This document shows, in pieces, positions 1 through 12,494 of a stretch of 64,000 nucleotides of DNA (position 1 is the stretch's first letter; every line of letters begins with the position of its first letter). The translations under genes were made by a program, and so were the position numbers. The DNA comes from Pisaster brevispinus (lineage: Eukaryota; Echinodermata; Asteroidea; Forcipulatida; Asteriidae), in the NCBI GenBank assembly GCA_023634235.1, contig JAMKCF010000003.1, positions 18,446,742-18,510,741 on the forward strand. The letters run 5' to 3'. The notes beneath the pieces are model-generated. The model was not told where the DNA came from and did not search any database. It saw only the letters and a program-made list of their open reading frames with translations.

Positions 1-850
1 ATAGCCCAATGGTTGGGAGATAGTTTCTGGTGGATCGGGACCACGGTTCAAATCCCGACAATGTCCTTGATTCACTTCTTCTTCTTTTTTGAGTCTAAGG
101 ATTTGAATCATGATTTCACTTATGACGTAAGAATTTCGCTTGTCCTTGCGTGGAACAGATAGCCCAGTGGTTGGGAGATAGTTTCTGGTGTATCGGAACC
201 GCGGTTCGAATCCCGGCAGTGTCCTTGATCTTCTTTTTTTTTTTCTGAGTCTAAGGATTTGAATCATGATTTAACTTATGACGTATGAATTTCGCTTGTC
301 TTTGCGTGGAACAGATAGCCCAGTGGTTGGGAGATAGTTTCTGGTGGATCGGGACCACGATTCGAATCCCGGCAAAGTCCTTGATCTTCTTCTTTTTTTT
401 CTGAGTCTAAGGATTTGAATCATGATTTAACTTATGACGTATGAATTTCGCTTGTCTTTGCGTGGAACAGATAGCCCAGTGGTTGGGAGATAGTTTCTGG
501 TGGATCGGGACCACGATTCGAATCCCGGCAAAGTCCTTGATTAACTTTTTCTGTTTTCTTAGTCTAAAGATTTGAATAATGATTTCACTTATGACGTATG
601 AATTTCGCTTGTCTTTGCGTGGAACAGATAGCCCAGTGGTTGGGAGATAGTTTCTGGTGGATCGGGACCACGGTTCGAATCCCGACAAGTACTTGATTCA
701 CATTTTCTTTTTTCTGAGTCTAAAGATTTGAATCATGATTTCACTTATGAGGTAGGAATTTCGCTTGTCTTTGCGTGGAACAGACAGCCCAGTGGTTGGG
801 AGATAGTTTCTGGTAGATCGGGACCACGGTTCGAATCCCGGTAGTGTCCT

Positions 851-1231
851 TGATCACCTCTTCTTTTTTCTGAGTCTAAAGATTTTAACCATGATTTCAC
901 TTATAAGGTAGGAATTTCGCTTGTCTTTGCGTGGAACAGATAGCCCAGTGGTTGGGAGATAGTATCGGGTGGATCGGGACCACGGCTCGAATCCCGACAA
1001 GGTCCTTGATTCACTTTTCCTTTTTTTAAATTCATAGATTTGAATCATGATTTCACTTATGAGGTAGGAATTTCGCTAGTCTTTGCGTGGAACAGATAGC
1101 CCAAGTGGTTGGGAGATAGTTTCTGGTGGGTCGGGACCACGGTTCTAATCCCGGCAGTTTCCTTGATTCACTTTGTCTTTTTTCTTAGTCTAAAGATTTG
1201 AATCATGATTTCACTTATGACGTATGAATTT
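851..1231 (+). repeat. Duplicated satellite block, copy 1 (offset 1,731 bp)
   Basis: This stretch carries private markers: TGATCACCTC after the B box, GATTTTAACCATG, TTATAAGGTA, ATAGTATCGGG and the A-box insertion CCCAAGTGG. All recur at 2582-2962, 1,731 bp (11 monomers) away. The two copies are almost identical; one difference seen is GGCTCGAATCC versus GGTTCGAATCC. Confidence 0.85.
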
Positions 1232-2581
1232 GGCTTGTCTTTGCGTGGAACAGTTAGCCCAGTGGTTCTGAGATAGTTTCTGGTGGATCGAGACCCCGGT
1301 TCGAATCCCGGTAGGGTCCTTGATCCCCTTTTTCTTTTTTCTGAGTCTAAAGATTTGAACCATGATTTCACTTATGTGGTAGGAATTTCGCTTGTCTTTG
1401 CGTGGAACAGAAAGCCCAGTGGTTAGGAGACAGTTTCTGATAGATCGGGGCCCCGATTCGAATCCCGGCAGGGTCCTTGATTCACTTTTTCTTTTTTCTA
1501 AGTCTTTAGATTTGAATCATGATTTCACTTATGAGGTAGGAATTTCGCTTGTCTTTGCGTGGAACAGATAGCCCAGTGGTTGGGAGATAGTTTATGGTAG
1601 ATCGGGACCCCGGTTCGAAACCCGGCAGTGTCCTTGATCTTCTTTTTCTTTTTATTTCTGAGTCTAAAGATTTGAATCCTGATTTCACTTATGTGGTAGG
1701 AATTTCGCTAGTCTTTGCGTGGAACAGATAGCCCAGTGGTTGGGAGATAGTTTCTGGTGGGTCGGGACCACGGTTCTAATCCCGGCAGTGTCCTTGATTC
1801 ACTTTTTCTTTTTTTCTGAGTCTTTAGATTTGAATCATGATGTCATTTATGAGGTAGGAATTTCGCTAGTCTTGGCGTGGAACAGATAGCCCAGTGGTTG
1901 GGAGATAGTTTCTGGTGGGTCGGGACCACGGTTTGAATCCCGGCAGATTCATTGATTCACTTTTGCTTTTTTCTGAGTCTAAATATTTGAATCATGATTT
2001 CACTTATGTGGTAAGAATTTCGCTTGTCTTTGCGTGGAACACATAGCCCAGTGGTTGGGAGAGAGTTTCTGGTGGATCAGGACCACGATTCGAATCCCGG
2101 CAGTGTCCTTGATTCACTTTTTCCTTTTTCTGAGTCTAAATATTTGAATCATGATATCACTTATGAGGTAGGAATTTCGATTGTCTTTGCGCGGAACAGA
2201 TAGCCCAGTTGTTGGGAGACAGTTTCTGGTGGATCGGGGCCCCGGTTCGAATCCCGGCAGTGTCCTTGATTCACTTTTTCTTTTTCCTAAGTCTTTAGAT
2301 TTAAATCATGATTTCACTTATGAGGTAGGAATTTCGCTTGTCTTTGCGTGGAACAAATAGCCCAGTGGTTGGGAGATAGTTTCTGGTGGGTCGGGACCAC
2401 GGTTCGAATCCCGGCAGTGTCCTTGATTCACTTTTTCTTGTTTTCTGAGTCTAAAGATTTGAATCATGATTTCACTTATGACGTATGAATTTCGCTTGCC
2501 TTTGAGTGGAACACATAGCCCAGTGGTTGGGATATAGTTTCTGGTGGATCGGGACCACGGTTCGAATCCCGGTAGTGTCCT

Positions 2582-2962
2582 TGATCACCTCTTCTTTTTT
2601 CTGAGTCTAAAGATTTTAACCATGATTTCACTTATAAGGTAGGAATTTCGCTTGTCTTTGCGTGGAACAGATAGCCCAGTGGTTGGGAGATAGTATCGGG
2701 TGGATCGGGACCACGGTTCGAATCCCGACAAGGTCCTTGATTCACTTTTCCTTTTTTTAAATTCATAGATTTGAATCATGATTTCACTTATGAGGTAGGA
2801 ATTTCGCTAGTCTTTGCGTGGAACAGATAGCCCAAGTGGTTGGGAGATAGTTTCTGGTGGGTCGGGACCACGGTTCTAATCCCGGCAGTTTCCTTGATTC
2901 ACTTTGTCTTTTTTCTTAGTCTAAAGATTTGAATCATGATTTCACTTATGACGTATGAATTT
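2582..2962 (+). repeat. Duplicated satellite block, copy 2 (offset 1,731 bp)
   Basis: Second copy of the block at 851-1231, with the same private markers. Its right part is copied again at about 3904: the CCCAAGTGG insertion occurs at 1100, 2831 and 3934. Confidence 0.85.
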
Positions 2963-3330
2963 CGCTTGTCTTTGCGTGGAACAGATAGCCCAGTGGTTGG
3001 GAGATAGTTTCTGGTGGATCGGGACAACGGTTTGAATCCCAGCAAAGTCCTAGATTCACTTTTTCTTTTGTCTGAGTCTAAAGATTTGAATCATGATTTC
3101 ACTAATGAGGTAGGAATTTCGCTTGTCTTTGCGTGGAACAGATAGCCCAGTGGTAGTGAGATAGTTTCTGGTGGATCGAGACCCCGGTTCGAATCCCGGC
3201 AGTGTCCTTGATCTGTTTTTTTTTTGTTTTTTTTAGTCTAAAGATTTGAATCATGATTTCACTTATGACGTATGAATTTCGCTTGTCTTTGCGTGGAACA
3301 CATAGCCCAGTGGTTGGGAGATAGTTTCTG
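2800..3330 (+). repeat. Satellite block copied 1,103 bp downstream, copy 1
   Basis: Shares CCCAAGTGG, GGGACAACGGTTTGAATCC, TTTTGTCTGAG and GTGGTAGTGAGATAG with 3903-4433 at a constant 1,103-bp (7-monomer) offset. The B boxes of these monomers are degenerate (GGTTTGAATCC, GGTTCTAATCC). Confidence 0.8.
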
Positions 3331-3902
3331 GTTGTTCGGGACCACGGTTCGAATCCCGACAAGTTCCTTGATTCACTTTTATTTTTTCTGAGTCTAAAGA
3401 TTTGAATCATGATTTCACTTATGTGGTAGGAATTTCGCTTGTCTTTGCGTGGAACACATAGCCCAGTGGTTGGGAGATAGTTTCTTGTGGATTAGGACCA
3501 CGGGTCGAATCCCGACAAGGTCCTTGATTCACTTTTTCCTTTTTCAGAGTCTAAAGATTTGAATCATGATTTCACTTATGTGGTAGGAATTTCGCTTGTC
3601 TTTGCGTGGAACACATAGCCCAGTGGTTGGGAGATAGTTTCTTGTGGATCAGGACCACGGTTCGAATCCCGACAAGGTCCTAGATTCACTTTTTCTTTTT
3701 TCTGAGTCTAAAGATTTGAATCATGATTTCACTTATGACTTAGGAATTTCGCTTGTCTTTGCGTGGAACAGATAGCCCAGTGGTTGGGACATAGTTTCTG
3801 GTGGATCGGGACCACGGTTCGAACCCCGACAAGGTACTTCATTCACTTTTTCTTTTTTTCTGAGTCTAAAGATTTGAATCATGACTTCACTTATGAGATA
3901 GG

Positions 3903-4433
3903 AATTTCGCTAGTCTTTGCGTGGAACAGATAGCCCAAGTGGTTGGGAGATAGTTTCTGGTGGGTCGGGACCACGGTTCTAATCCCGGCAGTTTCCTTGA
4001 TTCACTTTGTCTTTTTTCTTAGTCTAAAGATTTGAATCATGATTTCACTTATGACGTATGAATTTCGCTTGTCTTTGCGTGGAACAGATAGCCCAGTGGT
4101 TGGGAGATAGTTTCTGGTGGATCGGGACAACGGTTTGAATCCCAGCAAAGTCCTAGATTCACTTTTTCTTTTGTCTGAGTCTAAAGATTTGAATCATGAT
4201 TTCACTAATGAGGTAGGAATTTCGCTTGTCTTTGCGTGGAACAGATAGCCCAGTGGTAGTGAGATAGTTTCTGGTGGATCGAGACCCCGGTTCGAATCCC
4301 GGCAGTGTCCTTGATCTGTTTTTTTTTGTTTTTTTTAGTCTAAAGATTTGAATCATGATTTCACTTATGACGTATGAATTTCGCTTGTCTTTGCGTGGAA
4401 CACATAGCCCAGTGGTTGGGAGATAGTTTCTGG
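3903..4433 (+). repeat. Satellite block copied 1,103 bp downstream, copy 2
   Basis: Second copy of the 2800-3330 block. Directly after it, from about 4460, the sequence instead matches 3671 onward at a 789-bp offset, so the copy ends in a switch of template. This is what unequal crossing-over or gene conversion between out-of-register monomers would leave. Confidence 0.75.
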
Positions 4434-5127
4434 TGGGTCGGGACCACGGTTCGAATCCCGACAAGGTCCTAGATTCACTTTTTCTTTTTTCTGAGTCTAA
4501 AGATTTGAATCATGATTTCACTTATGACTTAGGAATTTCGCTTGTCTTTGCGTGGAACAGATAGCCCAGTGGTTGGGACATAGTTTCTGGTGGATCGGGA
4601 CCACGGTTCGAACCCCGACAAGGTACTTCATTCACTTTTTCTTTTTTTCTGAGTCTAAAGATTTGAATCATGACTTCACTTATGAGATAGGAATTTCGCT
4701 TGTCTTTGCTTGGAACAGATAGCCCAGTGGCTGGAAGATAGTTTCTGGTGGATCGGGACCCCGGTTCGAATCCCGGCAGTGTCCTTGATCTTCTTTTTCT
4801 TTTTTCTGAGTCTAAGGATTTGAATCATGATTTCACTTATGACGTATGAATTTCGCTTGTCTTTTCGTGGAATAGGTAGCCCAGTGGTTGGGAGATATTT
4901 TCTGGTGGGTCGGGACCACGGTTCGAATCCCGGCAGTGTCCTTGATTCTCTTTTTCCTTTTTCATAGTCTAAAGATTTGAATCATGAGTTTACTATTGAC
5001 GTAGGAATTTCGATTGTCTTTGCGTGGAACAGATAGCCCAGTGGTTGGGAGATAGTTTCTAGTGGATGGTGACCACGGTTCGAATCCCGACAAGGTCCTT
5101 CATCTTCTTCTTTTTTCTGAGTCTAAG

Positions 5128-5230
5128 GATTAGAATCATGATTTCACTTATGACGTTAGAATTTCGGTTGTCTTTGCGTGGAACAGATATCCCAGTGGTT
5201 GCGAGATAGTTTCTGGTGCATCGAGACCCC
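5128..5230 (+). repeat. Truncated 103-bp monomer lacking B-box 3' half and terminator
   Basis: This copy runs normally to its A box (TATCCCAGTGG, 5188-5198) and the CGAGACCCC segment, then passes directly into the GATTTGAATCATG start of the next monomer at 5231. About 54 bp, including the B-box 3' flank and the T tract, is missing. The junction lies where the B box (GATTCGAATC in this flank type) and the monomer start (GATTTGAATC) are nearly identical, which suggests a slip or recombination between these two decamers. Confidence 0.8.
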
Positions 5231-5418
5231 GATTTGAATCATGATTTAACTTATGACGTATGAATTTCGCTTGTCTTTGCGTGGAACAGATAGCCCAGTG
5301 GTTGGGAGAAAGTTTCTGGTGGATCGTGACCACGGTTCGAATCCCGAAGAGGTCCTTCATGTTATTTTTCTTTTTTTTCTGAATCTAAGGATTCTTTTTC
5401 TTTTTTTCTGAGTCTAAG
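5231..5418 (+). repeat. Expanded 188-bp monomer with duplicated T tract and CTGAATCTAAGGATT
   Basis: The oligo-T tract and the following CTGAATCTAAGGATT occur twice in a row (about 5365-5393 and 5394-5422), making the monomer about 31 bp too long. The same double T-tract arrangement is found again around 6495-6552, about 1,131 bp downstream, so the rearranged monomer was later copied as part of a larger block. Confidence 0.8.
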
Positions 5419-6494
5419 GATTTGAATCATGATTTCACTTATGACGTATGAATTTCGCTTGTCTTTGCGTGGAACAGATAGCCCAGTGGTTTGGTAGATA
5501 GTTTCTGGTGGATCGGGACCACGGTTCGAATCCCGACAAGGTCCTAGATTCACTTTTTCTTTTTTCTGAGTCTAAAGATTTGAATCATGATTTCACTTAT
5601 GAGGTAGGAATTTCGCTTGTCTTCGCGTGGAACAGATAGCCCAGTGGTTGGGAGATAGTTTCTTGTGGATCAGGACCACGGTTCGAATCCCGACAAGGTC
5701 CTAGATTCTCTTTTTCTTTTTTCTGAGTCTAAAGATTTGAATCATGATTTCACTTATGACTTAGGAATTTCGCTTGTCTTTGCGTGGAACAGATAGCCCA
5801 GTGGTTGGGAGATAGTTTCTGGTGGATCGGGACCACGGTTCGAACCCCGACAAGGTACTTCATTCACTTTTTCTTTTTTCTGAGTCTAAAGATTTGAATC
5901 ATGACTTCACTTATGAGATAGGAATTTCGCTTGTCTTTGCGTGGAACAAATAGCCCAGTGGTTGGAAGATAGTTTCTGGTGGATCGGGACCCCGGTTCGA
6001 ATCCCGGCAGTGTCCTTGATCTTCTTTTTCACTTTTTCTGAGTCTAAGGATTTGAATCATGATTTCACTTATGACGTATGAATTTCGCTTGTCTTTGCGT
6101 GGAACAGATAGCCCAGTGGTTGGAAGATAGTTTCTGGTGGATCGGGACCCCTGTTCGAATCCCGGCAGTGTCCTTGATCTTCTTTTTCTTTTTTCTGAGT
6201 CTAAGGATTTGAATCATGACTTCACTTATGACGTATGAATTTCGCTTGTCTTTTCGTGGAACAGATAGCCCAGTGGTTGGGAGATATTTTCTGGTGGGTC
6301 GGGACCACGGTTCGAATCCCGGCAGTGTCCTTGATTCTCTTTTTCCTTTTTCTGAGTCTAAAGATTTGAATCATGAGTTTACTATTGAGGTAGGAATTTC
6401 GATTGTCTTTTCGTGGAACAGATAGCCCAGTGGTTGGGAGATAGTTTCTGGTGGATCGTGACCACGGTTCGAATCCCGACAAGGTCCTTCATGT

Positions 6495-6552
6495 TCTTTT
6501 TCTTTTTTTCTGAATCTAAGGATTCTTTTTCTTTTTTTCTGAGTCTAAGGAT
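6495..6552 (+). repeat. Second copy of the doubled T-tract junction
   Basis: Matches the doubled T-tract/CTGAATCTAAGGATT junction of 5365-5422, with the same preceding TCCTTCATGTT. Being shared, it marks the two regions as copies of one ancestral segment. Confidence 0.75.
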
Positions 6553-6705
6553 TTGAATCATGATTTTACTTATGACGTATGAATTTCGCTTGTCTTTGCG
6601 TGGAACAGATAGCCCAGTGGTTTGGTAGATAGTTTCTGGTGGATCGGGACCACGGTTCGAATCCCGACAAGGTACTTCATTCACTTTTTTTTTTCTGAGT
6701 CTAAA

Positions 6706-6909
6706 GATTTGAATCATGACTTCACTTATGAGATAGGAATTTCGCTTGTCTTTTCGTGGAACAGATAGCCCAGTGGTTGGGAGATATTTTCTGGTGGGTC
6801 GGGAACAGATAGCCCAGTGGTTGGGCGATAGTTTCTGGTGGATCGAGACCCCGATTCGAATCCCGGCACTGTCATGGATCTTCTTTTTCTTTTTTTTTCT
6901 GAGTCTAAG
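6706..6909 (+). repeat. Chimeric ~204-bp monomer with two A boxes and one B box
   Basis: TAGCCCAGTGG occurs at 6766-6776 and again at 6810-6820, with a fusion GTCGGGAACAGATAG between them, then a single B box (GATTCGAATCC, 6853-6863) and a normal T tract. The first half-unit lost its B box where GGGACC was joined to the GGAACAG of another copy; the shared GGGA/GGAA letters look like microhomology. Confidence 0.85.
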
Positions 6910-9900
6910 GATTTGAATCATGATTTCACTTATGAGGTAGGAATTTCGCATGTCTTTGCATGGAACAGATAGCCCAGTGGTTGGGCGATAGTTTCTGGTG
7001 GATCGGGACCCCGGTTCGAATCCCGGCATGGTCCTTGATTCACAATTTCTTTTGTCTAAGTCTTTAGATTTGAATCATGATTTCACTTATGAGGTAGGAA
7101 TTTCGCTTGTCTTTGAGTGGAACAGATAGGCCAGTGGTTGGGAGATAGTTCTGGTGGATCGAGACCACTGTTCGAATCCCGGCAGTGTCCTTGATTCACT
7201 TTTTCCTTTTTTAGAGTCTTAAGATTTGAATCATGATTTCACTTATGTGGTAGGAATTTCGCTTGTCTTTGCGTGGAACACATAGCCCAGTGGTTGGGAG
7301 ATAGTTTCTTGTGGATCAGGACCACGGTTCGAATCCCGACAAGGTCCTAGATTAACTTTTTCTTTTTTCTGATTTTAAAGATTTGAATCATGATTTCACT
7401 TATGGCTTAGGAATTTCGCTTGTCTTTGCGTGGAACAGATAGCCCAGTGGTTAGGAGATAGTTTCTGGTGGATCGTGACCACGGTTCGAACCCCGACAAG
7501 GTACTTCATTCACTTTTTCTTTTTTCTGAGTCTAAAGATTTGAACCATGACTTCACTTATGAGATAGGAATTTCGCTTGTCTTTGCGTGGAAACAGATAG
7601 CCCAGTGGTTGGGAGAAAGTTTCTGGTGGATCGTGACCACGGTTCGAATCCCGACAAGGTCCTTGATTCACTTTTTCTTTTTTTCTGAGTCTAAGGATTT
7701 GAATCATGATTTCACTTATGACGTATGGATTTCGCTTGTCTTTTCGTGGAACAGATAGCCCAGTGGTTGGGAGATATTTTCTGGTGGGTCGGGACCACGG
7801 TTCGAATCCCGGCAGTGTCCTTGATTCTCTTTTTCCTTTCTCTGAGTCTAAAGATTTGAATCGTGAGTTTACTATTGAGGTAGGAATTTTGATTGTCTTT
7901 GCGTGGAACAGATAGCCCAGTGGTTGGGAGAAAGTTTCTGGTGGATCGTGACCACGGTTCGAATCCCGACAAGGTCCTTGATTCACTTTTTCTTTTTTCT
8001 GAATCTAAAGATTTTAATCGTGATTTCACTTATGAGGTGGAATTTCGGTTGACTTTGCGTGGAACAGATAGCCCAGTGGTTGGGAGATAGTTTCTGGTAG
8101 ATCGCGACCCCGTTTCGAATCCCGGCATTGTCCTTCATCTTCTTTTTTTTTGAGTCTAAGGATTAGAATCATGATTTCACTTATGACGTTAAAATTTCGG
8201 TTGTCTTTGCGTGGAACAGATAGCCCAGTGGTTTGGAGAAAGTTTCTGGTGGATCGTGACCACGGTTCGAATCCCGACAAGGTCCTTGATTCACTTTTTC
8301 TTTTTTCTGATTCTAAAGATTTTAATCGTGACTTTACTTATGAGGTAAGATTTTCGCTTGTCTTTGCGTGGAACAGATAGGCCAGTGGTTGGAAGAAAGT
8401 TTCTGGTGGATCGGGACCACGGTTCGAATCCCGGCAGTGTCCTCGATTCACTTTTTTTTTTCTGAGTCTAAAGATTTGAATCATGATTTCACTTATGAGG
8501 TAAGATTTTCGCATGTATTTGCATGGAACAGATAGCCCAGTTGTTGGGAGATAGTTTCTGGTGGATCGGGACCACGGTTCGAATCCCGGCAAAGTCCTTG
8601 ATTCACTTTTTTTTGTTCTGAGTCTAAAGATTTGAATCATGATTTCACTTATGTGGTGGAATTTCGCTTGTCTTTGCGTGGAACAGATAGCCCAGTGGTT
8701 GGGAGACAGTTTCTGGTGGATCGGCACCCCGGTTCGAATCCCGGCAGGGTCCTTGATTCACTTTTGCTTTTTTCTAAGTCTTTAGATTTGAATCATGATT
8801 TCACTTATGAGGTATAGATAGCTCTTGTCTTTGCGTGGAACAAATAGCCCAGTGTTTGGGAGATAGTTTCTGGTTGATCGGGACCACGGTTCGAATCCCG
8901 GCAGTGTCCTTGATTCACTTTTTCTTTTTTTCTGAGTCTAAAGATTTGAATCATGATTTCACTTATGAGGTAGATATTTCACTTGTCTTTGCGTGGAACA
9001 CATAGCCCAGTGGTTGGGAGACAGTTTCTGGTGGATAAGGACCACGGTTCGAATCCCGGCAGGGTACTAGATTCACTTTTTTTTTTTTAAGTCTTTAGAT
9101 TTGAATCATGATTTCATTTATGAGGTAATAATTTCGCTTGTCTTTGCGTGGAACACATAGCCCAGTGGTTGGGAGACAGTTTCTGGTGGATCGGGACCAC
9201 GGTTCGAATCCCGGCAGTGTCCTTGATTCACTTTTTCTTTTTTCTAAGTCTAAAGATTTGAATCATGATTTCACTTATGAGGTAGGAATTTCGCTTGTCT
9301 TTGCGTGGAACAGAGAGCCCAGTGGTTGGGAAATAGTTTCTGGTGGGTCGGGACCACGGTTCGAATCCCGGCAGGGTCCTTGACTCACTTTTTTTCTGAG
9401 TCTTAAGATTTGAATCATGATTTCACTTATGAGGTAAGAATTTCGCATGTCTTTGCGTGGAACAGATAGCCCAGTGGTTGGGAGATAGTTTCTGGTGGAT
9501 CGGGACCACGGTTCGAATCCCGGCATGGTCCTTGACTCACTTTTTTTTCTGAGTCTAAAGATTTGAATCATGATTTCACTTATGAGGTAAGAATTTCGCA
9601 TGTCTTTGCGTGGAACAGATAGCCCAGTGGTTGGGAGATAGTTTCTGGTGGATCGGGACCACGGTTCGAATCCCGGCATTGTCCTTCATCTTCTTGTTTT
9701 TCCTGAGTCTAAGGATTAGAATCATGATTTCACTTATGGCGTTAGAATTTCGGTTGTCTTTGCGTGGAACACATAGCCCAGTGGTTGGGAGAAAGTTTCT
9801 GGTGGATCGGGACCACGGTTCGAATCCCAGCAAAGACCTAGATTCACTTTTTTTTGTCTGAGTCTAAAGATTTGAATCATGATTTCACTTATGAGGTAAG

Positions 9901-10587
9901 ATTTTCGCTTGTCTTTGCGTGGAACAGATAGGCCAGTGGTTGGAAGAAAGTTTCTGGTGGATCGGGACCACGGTTCGAATCCCGGCAGTGTCCTTGATTC
10001 ACTTTTTTTTTCTGAGTCTAAAGATTTGAATCATGATTTCATTTATGAGGTAAGAATTTCGCATGTCTTTGCGTGGAACAGATAGCCCAGTGGTTGGGAG
10101 ATAGTTTCTGGTGGATCGGGACCACGGTTCGAATCCCTGCAGCGTCCTTGATTCACTTTTTCTTTTTTCTAAGTCTTTAGATTTGAATCATGATTTCACT
10201 TATGAGGTATAGATAGCGCTTGTCTTTGCGTGGAACAAATAGCCCAGTGTTTGGGAGATAGTTTCTGGTTGATAGGGAACACGGTTCGAATCCCGGCAGT
10301 GTCCTTGATTCACTTTTTCTTTTTTCTGAGTCTAAAGATTTGAATCATGATTTCACTTATGAGGTAGATATTTCGCTTGTCTTTGCGTGGAACACATAGC
10401 CCAGTGGTTGGGAGACAGTTTCTGGTGGATAGGGACCACGGTTCGAATCCCGGCAGGGTACTAGATTCACTTTTTCTTTTTTTTTAAGTCATTAGATTTG
10501 AATCATGATTTCATTTATGAGGCAATAATTTCGCTTGTCTTTGCGTGGAACAAATAGATCAGTGGTTGGGAGATAGTTTCTGGTGGA

Positions 10588-10598
10588 TCGGGACCACG
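10588..10598 (+). promoter_or_regulatory. First core-type altered B box, GGTTGGAATCC
   Basis: The B box carries a C-to-G change at the position equal to tRNA C56, followed by GGGCGGTGTCC. C56 is the most important B-box base for TFIIIC binding (the classic yeast SUP4 G56 promoter-down mutation). The same altered box recurs many times between here and about 36.9 kb. Confidence 0.7.
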
Positions 10599-12483
10599 GT
10601 TGGAATCCGGGCGGTGTCCTTGATTCACTTTTTTTTCTGAGTCTAAAGATTTGAATCATGATTTCACTTATGAGGTAGATATTTCGCTTGTCTTTGCGTG
10701 GAACAGATAGCCCAGTGGCTGGTCGATAAGTTTCTGGTGGATCGGGACCACGGTTCGAATCCGGGCGGTGTCCTTGATTCACTTTTTCTTTTTGTATGAG
10801 TCTAAAGATTTGAATCATGATTTCACTTATGAGGTAGATATTTCGCTTGTCTTTGCGTGGAACAAATAGCCCAGTGGTTGGGAGATAGTTTCTGGTGGGT
10901 CGGGACTACGGTGCTTATCCCGGCAGTGTCCTTGATTCACTTTTTTCTTTTTTCTAAGTTTTTAGATTTGAATCATGATTTCACTTATGAGGTAGGAATT
11001 TCGCTTGTCTTTGCGTGGAACAAATAGCCCAGTGGTTGAGAGACAGTTTCTGGTGGATCGGGACCACGGTTCGAATCCCGGCAGGGTCCTTGATTCACTT
11101 TTTCTTTTTTCTAAGTCTTTAGATTTGAATCATGATTTCACTTATGAGGTAAGAATTTCGCTTGTCTTTGCGTGGAACAAATAGCCTAGTGGTTGGGAGA
11201 TAGTTTCTGGTGGGTCGGGACTACGGTTCTTATCCCGGCAGTGTCCTTGATTCACTTTTTCTTTTTTCTAAGTCTTTAGATTTGTATCATGATTTCACTT
11301 ATGAGGTAGGAATGTCGCTTGTCTTTGCGTGGAACAAATAGCCCAGTGGTTGGGAGACAGTTTCTGGTGGATCGGGACCACGGTTCGAATCCCGGCAGGG
11401 TCCTTGATTCACTTTTTTCTTTTTTCTGAGTCTAAAGATTTGAATCATGATTTCACTTATGAGGTAAGAATTTCGCATGTCTTTGCGTGGAACAGATAGC
11501 CCAGTGGCTGGTCGATAAGTTTCTGGTGGATCGGGACCACGGTTCGAATCCGGGCGGTGTCCTTGATTCACTTTTTCTTTTTTTATGAGTCTAAAGATTT
11601 GAATCATGATTTCACTTATGAGGTAGGAATTTGGCTTGTCTTTGCGTGGAACAAATAGCCCAGTGGTTGAGAGACAGTTTCTGGTGGATCGGGACCACGG
11701 TTCGAATCCCGGCAGTGTCCTTGATTCACTTTTTCTTTTTTCTAAGTCTTTAGATTTGAATCATGATTTCACTTATGAGGTAGGAATGTCGCTTGTCTTT
11801 GCGTGGAACAAATAGCCCAGTTGTTGGGAGACAGTTTCTGGTGGATCGGGACCACGGTTCGAATCCCGGCAGGGTCCTTGATTCACTTTTTCTTTTTTCT
11901 AAGTCTTTAGATTTGAATCATGATTTCACTATTGAGGTAAGAATTTCGCTTGTCTTTGCGTGGAACACATAGCCCAGTGGTTGGGAAATAGTTTCTGGTG
12001 GATCGGGACCCCGGTTCGAATCCCGGCATGGTCCTTGATTCACAATTTATTTTGTCTAAGTCTTTAGATTTGAATCATGATTTCACTTATGAGGTAAGAA
12101 TTTCGCTTGTCTTTGCGTGGAACACATAGCCCAGTGGTTGGGAAATAGTTTCTGGTGGGTCGGGACCACGGTTCGAATCCCGGCAGGGTCCTTGATTCAC
12201 TTTTTCTTTTTTCTACGTCTTTAGATTTGAATCATGCTTTCACTTATGAGGTATAGATTGCGCTCGTCTTTGCGTGGAACAAATAGCCCAGTGGTTGGGA
12301 GATAGTTTCTGGTTGATCGGGACCACGGTTCGAATCCCGGCAGTGTCCTTGATTCACTTTTTCTTTTTTCTGAGTTTAAAGATTTGAATCATGATTTCAC
12401 TTATGAGGTAAGCATTTCGCATGTTTTTGCTTGGAACAGATAGCCCAGTGGCTGGGCGATAGTTTCTGGTGGATCGGGACCAC

Positions 12484-12494
12484 GGTTGGAATCC
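12484..12494 (+). promoter_or_regulatory. C56G-type B box (GGTTGGAATCC), example
   Basis: This is a clean example of the altered-B-box class: GGTTGGAATCC with GGGCGGTGTCC downstream and GTGGCTGGGCGATAG at the A box. The three markers travel together, so this is a true monomer subfamily and not independent mutation. Predicted to be poor at binding TFIIIC; inference from the known tRNA promoter. Confidence 0.7.

Larger units (their letters stand above)
6382..7029 (-). other. Longest spurious open frame (215 codons), not a gene
   Basis: This minus-strand frame is open for 648 bp only because it runs through four satellite monomers, two of them rearranged. It reads the reverse B box in different frames in turn (GFEP, IRI, DSNRG, IRT) and the T tract as lysine-rich runs. 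There is no domain and no codon structure; all similar 60-130-codon frames in the window, on either strand, have the same origin and are omitted. Confidence 0.9.
1..7900 (+). repeat. Left domain: heterogeneous satellite monomers with mosaic duplications
   Basis: Monomers here mix the ATGACGTATGAATTTCGC and ATGAGGTAGGAATTTCGC spacer types and both GACCACGG and GACCCCGG B-box flanks, with no long perfect tandem higher-order repeat. Local blocks are copied at offsets of 1,731, 1,103, about 789 and about 1,131 bp. Several rearranged monomers (5128-5230, 5231-5418, 6706-6909) lie in this domain. There is no gene in it. Such a mosaic is expected where repeated unequal exchange has not recently been homogenised. 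Confidence 0.7.
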
